Positions 17,235 to 27,248 of a stretch of 64,000 bases of DNA are shown here, one piece after another. Below the pieces are notes generated by a model. The model saw nothing but the letters and a program-made list of their open reading frames with translations, was not told the DNA's origin and searched no databases. The DNA is taken from assembly GCF_001306145.1 (NCBI RefSeq), contig NZ_LGKO01000002.1, positions 248,001 through 312,000 on the forward strand. The letters run 5' to 3'. Made by a program: the position numbers and the translations under genes. Source of the DNA: Thermanaerothrix daxensis. Its GTDB lineage: Bacteria > Chloroflexota > Anaerolineae > Anaerolineales > Anaerolineaceae. Numbering within the stretch: the stretch's first letter is position 1; every line of letters starts with the position of its first letter.

Positions 17235-18542
17235 TCAGGGCTGCAGCACCCGTCCGATGAAGAGGATACTTCCGCTCTGGTGATCGCGGATGAGGAAGAT
17301 GAATGGGCGATCAACCCGTAGGGTGGCGGATTGTGCCGGTAATGAGGTACGTTCCATGATCACGGCGGTTGCGGCGGCGGCCTCCGTTCCGGCCTCGTCC
17401 ACCGCCACAAAGCCCTTGTGCAGGACATTACCGATATACAGGCCGGGCATCTCGCTCATGGCGGTGAAGTCGGCGCGTTCCGGATCAAAGGCAATTTCCA
17501 TGCCCATTTTAGGGAGCGCCTCTTTGAGGCTCAGGCGTGCCTCATAACGGAAGCGGGGCAAAGTGAGATCTAGGTGGACCGGTGTGAGCCGCTCCAGGAT
17601 TTCATTCAGACGTTGCAGGCTCAGATTTTGCTCAAAACTCGCGAACTGCCCGGCGTTTGGCACCAACAATACCATTTCATAGTCGCCACCGGCGTAGGGC
17701 AGTGCTGCCGCCTGGTAGCCCTCACCCTCGGCATAAGCCAGTTCTCGGTTGAGGTGCATCATTGGTACACGCACCTTTTGCCCGTTCAGCAGGATGAAAT
17801 CTCCCTCCCGGGTCTCCTCGACTTTGAATGGATAGCGCCAGGCGGCTTTGAAGTAGATAGCATTGGTCAGCACCAGGCGGGTTTGGCGAGTAATATCCCC
17901 TTTTTGCAGCAGATCACGGATTTTCTCCCGCGTTTGTTCTGCAACCCAGGCATTGATGCGCTGGCGCGCCCTTTCAGGGTCGCTGTGGAAGTCCAGGGTC
18001 TGCATGCCAGCCGCATAATTTTCGGCCAGCACGTCCAGGAAGGCGGAACGAAAGGGCTCGCCTTTCTGTCCCCACAGGGCATTGGCGATATGGAGTTCGA
18101 AGGGAGGTTCCTCGGGGTTGGCAGGAGCACCGGGGGTGGTCAGGCGCTGGCTCAGCCCGTTGAGTGCCGGGTGAAGGCGTTCGGGGGGCAGGGTGAAATG
18201 AAGGGTTTTGGCCATTGCCTCGGCGGTTGACCCAGCAGCGCCGGCATAGGTCATGGCCAGGGCTAGTGAGATGCTGTAAGGTGAAAAGAACAGATTACCT
18301 TCTTCCCCCCGAATGTGTTGGTAGAGGTCGAGAGCGAAGGCTGTGTTGCCTTCCACCAAGCTCTGCAAATCGGCTTCGGGAATGCTAATCGGAGTACGAT
18401 AGGGCTTATTTGAGCGTACGGGGATGATGTCTCCAGATGCCGGTGGGATTGTGGGTGTGGGTCGGGGCGTTTCCGGCGCACAGGCACTTAATAACAGGGT
18501 GAGCATGATCAACCCAAGCAAGCCTGTTTTCCAGACGGACAT
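17235..18542 (-). CDS. Lipoprotein serpin (serine protease inhibitor)
   Basis: This is a 435-residue serpin with a lipoprotein signal peptide (LLLSAC, Cys 21) and a Pro/Thr linker, so it should be anchored on the outside of the membrane. Family landmarks include NLFFSPYSISLALAMTYAGA, TNAIYFKAAWRYPF and the C-terminal RPFIFLIRDHQSGSILFIGR. The reactive-loop hinge GTEAAAATAVIM is alanine-rich, as in inhibitory serpins. Counting seventeen residues from the hinge Glu places the cleaved bond near SLPAQ, but the loop is about three residues longer than in alpha-1-antitrypsin, so P1 is uncertain. It probably guards surface proteins against proteases. Confidence 0.93.
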   Translation of the reverse strand: MSVWKTGLLGLIMLTLLLSACAPETPRPTPTIPPASGDIIPVRSNKPYRTPISIPEADLQSLVEGNTAFALDLYQHIRGEEGNLFFSPYSISLALAMTYAGAAGSTAEAMAKTLHFTLPPERLHPALNGLSQRLTTPGAPANPEEPPFELHIANALWGQKGEPFRSAFLDVLAENYAAGMQTLDFHSDPERARQRINAWVAEQTREKIRDLLQKGDITRQTRLVLTNAIYFKAAWRYPFKVEETREGDFILLNGQKVRVPMMHLNRELAYAEGEGYQAAALPYAGGDYEMVLLVPNAGQFASFEQNLSLQRLNEILERLTPVHLDLTLPRFRYEARLSLKEALPKMGMEIAFDPERADFTAMSEMPGLYIGNVLHKGFVAVDEAGTEAAAATAVIMERTSLPAQSATLRVDRPFIFLIRDHQSGSILFIGRVLQP

Positions 18543-18652
18543 GGCGATTCCTCCTTGAAGGGGTAATTTGACATTGTGTTATCCTTAAGACGTCCACCGA
18601 TAAAAGAGGGTTCCTCTTTGAGGTAAGTCTCCGAACCGCAAGGTCGTTTTCG

Positions 18653-18682
18653 TTGACAAACCCCTCGCACACATGATAAAAT
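18653..18682 (+). promoter_or_regulatory. tRNA-Glu promoter
   Basis: TTGACA (18653-18658) and TAAAAT (18677-18682) are 18 bases apart, with the tRNA 5' end 28 bases further on. The same -10 hexamer is used by the small RNA at 33011-33135. Confidence 0.75.
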
Positions 18683-18710
18683 TTGAAGCGCTTTAGCGCG
18701 AAATGCACAG

Positions 18711-18786
18711 GCCCCCATCGTCTAGCGGCCTAGGACGTGGCCCTCTCAAGGCCAAAACGGGGATTCGAATTCCCCTGGGGGCACCA
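18711..18786 (+). tRNA. tRNA-Glu (anticodon CTC), CCA encoded
   Basis: The 76-nucleotide cloverleaf folds fully. The acceptor stem GCCCCCA pairs with TGGGGGC, followed by discriminator A and an encoded CCA. The anticodon stem TGGCC/GGCCA holds loop CTCTCAA, giving anticodon CTC, which reads GAG. The T arm GGGGA/TCCCC holds loop TTCGAAT. The D arm contains TAGCGGCCTAGG, typical of glutamate tRNAs. Confidence 0.97.
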
Positions 18787-18791
18787 GATGG

Positions 18792-18823
18792 ATAAGCCGC
18801 CGTCAGAAAAGACGGCGGCTTAT
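18792..18823 (+). terminator. Terminator after tRNA-Glu
   Basis: A 13-bp perfect stem (18792-18804 with 18811-18823, loop AGAAAA) is followed by TATTTGA. The U-tract is partly inside the stem. It may also act on the convergent phosphate transporter transcript. Confidence 0.85.
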
Positions 18824-18839
18824 TATTTGAGACCTCGCT

Positions 18840-19817
18840 TCAGAGGTGCATGAAGCCCAGGTAGAGCCCGGCGGCCAGCAGCGCTGTGACCGGGATCGTT
18901 AACACCCAGGCTAGGGCGATTTGTCCGGCCACGTTCCAGCGCACTTTGCTCACCCGGTGAGCCGAGCCCACGCCCAGGATGGTTGCGCTCACCACCTGGG
19001 TGGTGCTCAGGGGCCCCCCTAGCAGGGCGGCCCCGAGGATTACGATCGTTGAAGCAACCTGAGCGCAGAAGCCATCTACGGGACGGATCTTGTAAAAGCG
19101 TCGTCCCAGGGTGCGGATCAGACGCCATCCGCCGATGGAGGTGCCTAGCGCCATAACGCCTGCACTGGCTGCCACCACCCACAAAGGCACTTCAAAGCGG
19201 GTTAGGCTACCATGAGCCAGTAATCCCAGGACGATGACCCCCATGGTCTTTTGCGCATCGTTGGTGCCATGACTAAGTGCCAATCCAACGCCGGTCAGGA
19301 TTTGGGCATTCTTAAAGAGCCAGTTGATGCGCAGAGGAGCGTTGCGTGCCAGGAAGAAGACCAGGCGGGTAATCAGGTATCCGCCTACCAGCCCGATTAT
19401 TGGAGCAAGGAAGAGTGCCAAAAGGATCTTGATCAGACCGGCATTGCGAATGGCATACACCCCAGCTGCCACGAGCGTGGCCCCAACCAGACCGCCGATT
19501 AGAGCGTGAGAAGAACTGCTGGGAATGCCGAAATACCAGGTAATTAGATTCCACAGAATGCCGGCCAGCAGTGCGGCGGCGAGTACCTGAGGATTTATTG
19601 CCTCAGCCTGAATGACATCGGCGCCGATGGTCCTGGCAACCGCAACCCCAAACAGAAAGGGACCGCTGAATTCCGCCAATGCGGTTAGCAAGAGCACCCA
19701 GCGCGGCCCCATTACCCGCGAAAAGATGATGGTCGCCACGACATTGCTTGAGTCGTGGAAGCCGTTAAGAAAGCCGAAGATCAACGCTAAGACGATAAGA
19801 AGGGTTAGCCAGTCCAT
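18840..19817 (-). CDS. pit: Inorganic phosphate transporter, PiT family
   Basis: This 325-residue polytopic protein has the two inverted PiT signatures: GFLNGFHDSSNVVATII near the N-terminus and ALSHGTNDAQKTMGVIVL in the middle. PiT proteins bring in phosphate as a metal-phosphate complex driven by cation symport. The DUF47/PhoU-like gene is seven bases upstream on the same strand, the standard pairing, with the partner presumed to regulate the transporter. A Pho-regulon site was not visible. Confidence 0.93.
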   Translation of the reverse strand: MDWLTLLIVLALIFGFLNGFHDSSNVVATIIFSRVMGPRWVLLLTALAEFSGPFLFGVAVARTIGADVIQAEAINPQVLAAALLAGILWNLITWYFGIPSSSSHALIGGLVGATLVAAGVYAIRNAGLIKILLALFLAPIIGLVGGYLITRLVFFLARNAPLRINWLFKNAQILTGVGLALSHGTNDAQKTMGVIVLGLLAHGSLTRFEVPLWVVAASAGVMALGTSIGGWRLIRTLGRRFYKIRPVDGFCAQVASTIVILGAALLGGPLSTTQVVSATILGVGSAHRVSKVRWNVAGQIALAWVLTIPVTALLAAGLYLGFMHL

Positions 19818-19824
19818 AGGCAGG

Positions 19825-20454
19825 TCAGGAGATCTTCATGATCACATCGGCGATGACGTTGGCTGCAGCATCTTCACGGTCAGCAGCATTACTCAGGTGA
19901 CGGTAAATTTCGCGTACCTTTAGGATGGTCATCATTTGTTTGAGGTTTTTGGGTTCGCGGAACAGGCTAGCGAGAGCCTCACGATAAACGGTCTCTACCC
20001 GGTTTTCTAATGCCTTGGCCCGCTGGGCATGATCGCTGGCTACGCCGTAGTGACGCGTGCTCAGGCGCTGCATAGCAAGGTCAATCTCCTGGGCTGCGTC
20101 GTGGAGCAGGGAGACCATACGGATCATGTAAGGCGTGGTGGGCACATCCAGGATTTCCATTTCGTCCACGGTGGTATAGGCGTAGTCCAGGACATCGTCA
20201 ATTTCACGCGAGAGGGCAAAGATGTCCTCCCGGTCAAGGGGAGTGATGAAGGTACGCATCAGTTCCTCAATGAGGATGCGGCGCACCTCGTCGGCTTCTT
20301 TCTCCACTTCAGCAACCTTGCGGGCCAGTTCGGTATTCCGTTTTTCCATGTAATTGCGGAGAAACAACAACCCCTTGACCGTGAGTTCGGTTTGGGTCAT
20401 CAGCAGTTGTAAAAATTTATCGGGTTTGGGGGTGAAAATTTTACGCAGATTCAT
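19825..20454 (-). CDS. DUF47 (PhoU-like) partner of PiT transporter
   Basis: This 209-residue all-helical protein has the PhoU-like pattern of the DUF47 family: KVAEVEKEADEVRRILIEEL and TPLDREDIFALSREIDDVLDYAY. The acidic residues in these repeats usually bind metal clusters. It is transcribed with the PiT gene and is expected to modulate phosphate uptake. It is divergent from the LacI-family gene at 20659 with about 200 bases between them. Confidence 0.92.
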   Translation of the reverse strand: MNLRKIFTPKPDKFLQLLMTQTELTVKGLLFLRNYMEKRNTELARKVAEVEKEADEVRRILIEELMRTFITPLDREDIFALSREIDDVLDYAYTTVDEMEILDVPTTPYMIRMVSLLHDAAQEIDLAMQRLSTRHYGVASDHAQRAKALENRVETVYREALASLFREPKNLKQMMTILKVREIYRHLSNAADREDAAANVIADVIMKIS

Positions 20455-20590
20455 GCTCTCATGATCCTGGCAGAAGGTGTTTTATGCGCTGATGATGCGA
20501 ACGAGGTGGCTTGATTATAGCAGAGTTTAACAAATGGTTAACACGCCCCTTTGCTACGAATTCGGCAAACTTTGTTTCCGAAAGTGGCTC

Positions 20591-20642
20591 TTGACTTTGG
20601 GATGAAATTTTTGTATTATCAAACTGCTAACACGTGTTAGCA
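20591..20642 (+). promoter_or_regulatory. Promoter and perfect LacI-type operator of the trehalose/maltose regulator
   Basis: TTGACT (20591-20596) and TATTAT (20614-20619) are 17 bases apart. A perfect 18-bp palindrome, TGCTAACACGTGTTAGCA, follows at 20625-20642, right over the expected transcript start, and the regulator ATG is 17 bases beyond it. A palindrome with a central CG in this position is typical of LacI-family operators, so the gene probably represses itself and possibly the operon by read-through. Confidence 0.85.
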
Positions 20643-20658
20643 ACCATTTGGAGGCGCA

Positions 20659-21699
20659 ATGGCCACGCGAAAACGGGTGACGGCGCAAGATGTAGCCAGG
20701 TTGGCGGGGGTTTCACGGACCACAGTTTCCTTTGTGTTGAACAATATCACCGATATGCGCATCAGTGAGGAAACGCGCCAGAAGGTGCTTGAGGCCGCCC
20801 GTCAGTTGAACTACCATCCCGATGTCGTGGCGCGGCGTATGGTCACGGGGAGGACCCGCGTGCTTGGATTTGTGTTGCGCCAAAGCCCCGAACAAGCCTT
20901 TGCAGATCTTTTCTTGCCCCAAGTGCTCAATGGCCTGAGCCAGGCGGCGGCCCGTCAGGGGTATCAGGTGCTATTTGAACCCATTGCACCGGGTCATCCC
21001 AACACCATGTATGCGCGCCTGGTTAACGAGCGGCATGTAGACGGCATCATCCTCTCGGGTCCGCGGTTTGATGACGAAGACCTGCTGCGTCTGCATCGCG
21101 AGGGCGCGGCAGTGGTGTTAATTGGACGCCTACCAGATGTGGAGATCCCCTATGTGGACGTGGATAACGTCGGGGGGGCTCGCATGGCCACAGAGTATCT
21201 CATTGGCCTTGGGCACCGTCGAATTGGTTTGGTCACCAATGCGCCACTTTTTTACACTGCCAGTGCGGAGCGTCTGTCTGGTTATCGGCAGGCCCTGGAG
21301 GCGGCCGGCCTTTCGTTTGAGGAGGGCTTGGTGCGTTACGGCGATTTCACGCCTCAAAGTGGGTACCAGGCGATGATGAGCCTGCTTCAGGTGCGCCCGT
21401 TGCCCACGGCAGTTTTTGTGGCCTCGGATACGGTGGCGTTGGGAGCCTTACAGGCGATTCGTCATGCTGGCTTGCGTATTCCTGATGATATTTCGCTGAT
21501 TGGCTTTGATGATATCCCTCTGGCCGGCTTTCTCGACCCGCCCCTGACCACCATCCACCTGCCCGCCTTTAACCTGGGATGGGAAGCGGCTGAAATGCTT
21601 TTAAGTCGCTTGCACGGTGAGGAAATTCCCTCACCGGCGGCCCGGTTGCTGGCTACGCACCTGGTCGAGCGCGAGTCGTGTGCGCACGCTAGGAGATGA
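20659..21699 (+). CDS. LacI-family transcriptional regulator
   Basis: This 346-residue repressor has an N-terminal helix-turn-helix (TAQDVARLAGVSRTTVSFVL) and hinge (NYHPDVVARRMVTGRT). A periplasmic-binding-protein-like sugar domain follows, with LIGFDDIPLAGFLDPPLTTI near the end, as in the family. AGGCGC precedes the ATG. It heads an operon of substrate-binding protein, two permeases and trehalose synthase, so a di- or oligosaccharide such as maltose or trehalose is the likely inducer. A perfect palindrome overlaps its own promoter. Confidence 0.94.
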   Translation: MATRKRVTAQDVARLAGVSRTTVSFVLNNITDMRISEETRQKVLEAARQLNYHPDVVARRMVTGRTRVLGFVLRQSPEQAFADLFLPQVLNGLSQAAARQGYQVLFEPIAPGHPNTMYARLVNERHVDGIILSGPRFDDEDLLRLHREGAAVVLIGRLPDVEIPYVDVDNVGGARMATEYLIGLGHRRIGLVTNAPLFYTASAERLSGYRQALEAAGLSFEEGLVRYGDFTPQSGYQAMMSLLQVRPLPTAVFVASDTVALGALQAIRHAGLRIPDDISLIGFDDIPLAGFLDPPLTTIHLPAFNLGWEAAEMLLSRLHGEEIPSPAARLLATHLVERESCAHARR

Positions 21700-21808
21700 C
21701 CTGTGGTTTCCCATGAAAGGAGGTGGTGTTTAGGCCATTTTTTGTCGTTCCCTTTCTTTATTACCCAACTACCACTCTTAAGTTCCCCAAAACCACTAGG
21801 AGGAAGAG

Positions 21809-23176
21809 ATGTCTAAGCGTTTGTGGAAAGTCATTGTCGTGTTGGCAGGGCTGGCGCTGTTGATCGCCGCCTGTGCCCCGGCGGCAACCCCCACGCAGGC
21901 GCCCACTCAACCACCCGCCGAGCCGACCCAACCGCCTGCCCAACCCACTCAACCGCCTGCGGAACCGACTCAGCCCCCGGCGAGTGGGATTGACTGCATG
22001 GGTGCCAAGCCGGGCGATGAACTGACCATGCTTTACCAATGGTCGGGCCAGGAAGAAGCGCGCCTGAATGAGATCCTCAAGCCCCTTGTGGATGCCTGTG
22101 GGATTGTGATCAAACCCGAATCCACACGAGATCAGGCATTGCTGGATACCAAGGTGCAGGCAGGCACGCCACCGGATATTGCTTTCTGGAATGTGGCTCA
22201 GTTGGTGCAGTACCAGGATAAACTGGTGCCCATGGATGTGCTGGGTGCTCATCGCGAGAACTATGCGGATTTCTTTGTCCAACCCGGCACCATCAACGGC
22301 AAGTGGCTGGGCCTACCGGTCAAGGCCGATATCAAGACCATCATCTGGTACAGTCCGGCTGTCTTCAAGGCCAAGGGCTACACCGTTCCGACCACCTGGG
22401 AGGAACTGGATGCCCTGGTGGAGAAAATGGTGGCCAACGGCGATGTGCCCTGGAGCATGGGCTTTGAATCGGGCGATGCCACCGGTTGGACCGGCTCCGA
22501 CTTCATCCAGGACATCTTGCTGGTCAAGCAGGGACCCCAGTACGTCCTGGACATCATTGATGGCAAGGTGCCCTACAACGATGCTGGCGTGAAGGAAGCC
22601 TACGAGATTTACGGCAAGTGGGCAAAGGATCCCAAATACACTGTCGGTGGTGCCCAGGGCACGCTCTCCACGGGCTTCCTGGATGCCATTTACAAGGTCT
22701 TCTCCGATCCGCCCGAGGCGATGATGGTGCGCCAGTCTGGCTTCGCGGGTGGCGAGATTGCCCGCAAGTACCCGGATCTGGTTTACGGCGAAGATTATGA
22801 CTTCTTCATGGTGCCGGGAGCCAAAGGCCTGCAGGGTGGTGCGGACTGGATGATGGCCTTCCGCGATACTCCGGCTGTGCGTGCGCTGGTGGCCTACCTC
22901 TCCTCGGATCTGGGTGGGGCAAATTGGGCCAAAGCCGGCTTTGACCTCTCCCCCAACAAGGGCGCGACCGGCAACTACACCGATCCTTCATTGCTCAAGA
23001 AGGGTGAAATGCTGGCCAACACTCAGGGCTTCACTCCTGACATTGGCGATACCATCCCCGGCGGTTTTGGTAAGGCCGAGTGGACGGGTATCATCGAATT
23101 CATCAACGGCACCAAGGACCTGGATACCGTCCTGGCGGAGATTGCCAGAGTTCAGGCAGAGGCTTTGGGTAAGTAA
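21809..23176 (+). CDS. Sugar ABC transporter substrate-binding lipoprotein
   Basis: This 455-residue extracellular solute-binding protein of family 1 (MalE-like) has a lipoprotein signal ending LLIAAC (Cys 22). A linker follows in which PTQPPAEP/PTQPPAQP units repeat four to five times and hold the binding domain off the membrane. Features of the mature domain include WSGQEEARLNEILKPLVD, GTPPDIAFWN and WYSPAVFKAKGYTVPTTWEE. AGGAGGAAG gives a strong ribosome site. A very strong hairpin separates it from the permease genes, consistent with higher expression of the binding protein. Confidence 0.93.
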   Translation: MSKRLWKVIVVLAGLALLIAACAPAATPTQAPTQPPAEPTQPPAQPTQPPAEPTQPPASGIDCMGAKPGDELTMLYQWSGQEEARLNEILKPLVDACGIVIKPESTRDQALLDTKVQAGTPPDIAFWNVAQLVQYQDKLVPMDVLGAHRENYADFFVQPGTINGKWLGLPVKADIKTIIWYSPAVFKAKGYTVPTTWEELDALVEKMVANGDVPWSMGFESGDATGWTGSDFIQDILLVKQGPQYVLDIIDGKVPYNDAGVKEAYEIYGKWAKDPKYTVGGAQGTLSTGFLDAIYKVFSDPPEAMMVRQSGFAGGEIARKYPDLVYGEDYDFFMVPGAKGLQGGADWMMAFRDTPAVRALVAYLSSDLGGANWAKAGFDLSPNKGATGNYTDPSLLKKGEMLANTQGFTPDIGDTIPGGFGKAEWTGIIEFINGTKDLDTVLAEIARVQAEALGK

Positions 23177-23213
23177 ACCCGGTGGCAACATAACAATCGG
23201 ATGAGTTTGAGAT

Positions 23214-23248
23214 CCCCGTGGCCCCTCACACCTGTGGGGGGCCCGGGG
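23214..23248 (+). promoter_or_regulatory. Very stable intercistronic hairpin between binding protein and permease genes
   Basis: A 10-bp stem (23220-23229 with 23234-23243, one G-U pair, loop ACCT) stacks on a further 5-bp stem (CCCCG 23214-23218 with CGGGG 23244-23248) across a single bulged T. No T-run follows, so it is likely an mRNA-stabilising or attenuating element that favours the binding protein over the membrane subunits, as known for the malE-malF boundary in enteric bacteria. Confidence 0.75.
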
Positions 23249-23270
23249 AGGTTGCCAGAGCGAGGTGGAC

Positions 23271-24203
23271 ATGGCAAAAGAGGCGGCGTATGTCCCCAAT
23301 ATTCTTCGGCAGGGGCGTTGGGTGCCCTGGCTCTACCTGGGACCGGCCCTCATCTTGATGAGCATTTTCATCCTTTATCCCGGTCTCAATACGCTTTATC
23401 TTAGTTTTCGCAATCAGAACGGGAGCGATTGGGCTTATACCACCTGTCTGGCCGGACAACCATGCTGGGGGATTTTCGAAAACTATCGCTACGCTCTGAC
23501 TTCCTCCATCATGCGTACGGCCTTTGGCAATAATCTCAAGTGGATTCTTTTCATGGTCAGTGGTACGGTCTTGCTGGGGTTGCTCATTGCAACCTTGGCG
23601 GATCGGGTGCGTTACGAAGCCCTGGCCAAGGCCATCATCTTCATGCCCATGGCCATTTCGTTTGTCGGCGCTGGTGTCATCTGGAAGTTTGTCTATGATT
23701 ACGGTTCCAGCCAGGTGCAAATTGGTTTGCTCAATGCCTTGATCACCTCGTTAGGGGGGCGGCCGGTTTCCTGGCTTACCGAGCCCCAAATTAACACGCT
23801 GGCATTGATCGTGGTGGGGATCTGGATGTGGACGGGGTTCTGTATGACCGTGCTCTCAGCGGCCATTAAGGGCGTGCCAGCGGAATTGCTGGAGGCGGCA
23901 CGCGTGGATGGTGCCAACGAGTGGACGGTTTTCTGGCAGATCCGGGTGCCGCTGATTTTACCCACCATTGCGGTGGTCATTACCACCATGATTATCAATG
24001 TACTAAAAATCTTCGATATTGTGTATGTGATGACGGGTGGCAATTACGGCACGGAGGTCATTGCCAACCGCTTGTATATCGAAATGTACACCAGTTACAA
24101 CACCGGCCGCGCGGCTGCCATTGCGATGGTGCTCACAGTGATCATCATCCCGGCCATTATCTTCAACATCCGCCGCTTTCGGGCTCAGGAGGCGATGCGA
24201 TGA
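23271..24203 (+). CDS. Sugar ABC transporter permease, MalF-like
   Basis: This is a permease of about 310 residues with six hydrophobic segments. The EAA loop that contacts the ATPase is visible as ELLEAARVDGANEWTVFWQIRVPLI (read as EAA---G---------I-LP). The ATG at 23271 has GAGGT upstream, and an in-frame GTG at 23265 is the alternative. It ends in an ATGA overlap with the second permease. No ATPase gene is present in the operon, so the transporter probably borrows a shared MsmK-like ATPase encoded elsewhere. Confidence 0.92.
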   Translation: MAKEAAYVPNILRQGRWVPWLYLGPALILMSIFILYPGLNTLYLSFRNQNGSDWAYTTCLAGQPCWGIFENYRYALTSSIMRTAFGNNLKWILFMVSGTVLLGLLIATLADRVRYEALAKAIIFMPMAISFVGAGVIWKFVYDYGSSQVQIGLLNALITSLGGRPVSWLTEPQINTLALIVVGIWMWTGFCMTVLSAAIKGVPAELLEAARVDGANEWTVFWQIRVPLILPTIAVVITTMIINVLKIFDIVYVMTGGNYGTEVIANRLYIEMYTSYNTGRAAAIAMVLTVIIIPAIIFNIRRFRAQEAMR

Positions 24204-25384
24204 ATCTGGAACATTTCAAACGTTGGCTGGGAAATCTGCCCGTCCATGTGGTCTTGTTGGGCCTGTGTTTCATCTGGCTCCTGCCCACACTGGGTTTATT
24301 AGTGACCTCCTTTCGACCCTTTCAAGATGTCAATGAAACTGGCTGGTGGCAGGTGCTTGATCCCCCCAGGGGGGCCAGGGAATATCAGCAGTTTTGCGCC
24401 GCCTGCCATGGGGGGAGAGGGGATGCAATCCCGAACGCGGATTTGAGCAACCCTGACCTGGTCCAGCGCTATCGGCGCTCGTTCACCCTGATGGCCGCCC
24501 TGACCCAAGAGTTCAATGGGCAGCCCCATATGGGAGAGGTGCCCCTTCCCAATGAGAATCAGGCGGCTTTGATTGCCACTTACCTGCGTCGCCTTTCGGG
24601 TCTGGAGGTGCGCCCACGTTTCACACTGGACAATTACATTGACGCAATCGTGGGCTACCGCGGCACCCGCAACTACCGTACCGATTGTGCCGAAGGGGTG
24701 CAATCGGTGGATCTTTTCTGCGATTGGCGCGATCTGGGCAACCCACGGGGAATGGGACGGGCCTTGATCAACAGCCTCATTGTGACCATCCCGGCAACGA
24801 TTTTCCCCATCCTGGTGGCCGCCTTTGCGGCCTATGCGTTCTCGTGGATGGAGTTTCCTGGCCGGCAGTGGCTTTTTGCATTGCTGGTCGGTGTGCAGAT
24901 TGTGCCTTTGCAGATGGCACTCATCCCCGTTTCGCGTCTTTATGCTCAGGTGGGCTTAAACGGCACGTTCCCGGGTATCTGGATGTTCCATACCGGCTTC
25001 GGACTGCCTTACGCGATCTTCCTGACGCGTAACTTTATGGGCTCCCTGCCGCGCGAGTTGTTTGAATCAGCGTTTCTGGAAGGGGCTTCGCACTGGACGG
25101 CTTTCACCCGTTTGGCCATTCCATTGACAGTGCCGGCCATTGCCTCACTGGCGATTTTCCAGTTTCTGTGGGTTTGGAACGACCTGTTGGTGGCGCTGGT
25201 TTTCCTGGGCGGGACCAAGCCGGTGCTGACCTACCAAATCAGCAACCTGGTGACCTCACTGGGGGGCGGCTGGCACTTGCTTACGGCAGCGGCTTTCATC
25301 TCAATGATTTTGCCCATGATGGTCTTCTTTGCCTTCCAGCGTTACTTCATCCGCGGACTGCTGGCGGGCTCCATCAAAGGTTAA
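24200..25384 (+). CDS. Sugar ABC permease (MalG-like) with inserted cytochrome c domain
   Basis: This 394-residue protein begins with a normal MalG-type first helix (about 17-38). Residues about 55-135 then look like a class I cytochrome c: [14 protein letters not shown] with CxxCH at 66-70, a likely axial Met at 111 in QPHMGEV, and [12 protein letters not shown] as the terminal helix. The MalG sequence resumes at [11 protein letters not shown] and continues through the core helices and the EAA loop ([24 protein letters not shown]). The frame is open throughout. The insert would lie outside the membrane, where c-heme is attached. A CCCCCC-A-GGGGGG palindrome lies at the 5' edge of the insert (24363-24375). 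Function of the heme is unknown. Confidence 0.88.
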   Translation: MNLEHFKRWLGNLPVHVVLLGLCFIWLLPTLGLLVTSFRPFQDVNETGWWQVLDPPRGAREYQQFCAACHGGRGDAIPNADLSNPDLVQRYRRSFTLMAALTQEFNGQPHMGEVPLPNENQAALIATYLRRLSGLEVRPRFTLDNYIDAIVGYRGTRNYRTDCAEGVQSVDLFCDWRDLGNPRGMGRALINSLIVTIPATIFPILVAAFAAYAFSWMEFPGRQWLFALLVGVQIVPLQMALIPVSRLYAQVGLNGTFPGIWMFHTGFGLPYAIFLTRNFMGSLPRELFESAFLEGASHWTAFTRLAIPLTVPAIASLAIFQFLWVWNDLLVALVFLGGTKPVLTYQISNLVTSLGGGWHLLTAAAFISMILPMMVFFAFQRYFIRGLLAGSIKG

Positions 25385-25409
25385 TCCTATTCATTTCATT
25401 GAGGACTAC

Positions 25410-27038
<1,629 letters not shown>

Positions 27039-27248
27039 GCCGAACCCTGGGGAGATGCCTGAGTGGCATCTTGCAATATCATCTTACAAGAACCTTACAG
27101 ATTTGCAAGCTGTCGAGTTTTCAAGAGGGTTTCCCGCCCCAATCATGTACAATCAAGCATGTACTGGTGGGCTTTACTGAGGATTTAAGGGTGCTAAAAG
27201 GAAAAATTAGGGGTGAGGTTGAACAAACGATCCGTGATTGAGGCGGAC

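Noticed and set aside
21878-21990. Tandem DNA repeat as a mobile or recombination element
   Set aside because: It encodes the Pro/Thr/Gln lipoprotein linker of the binding protein and is explained by that.
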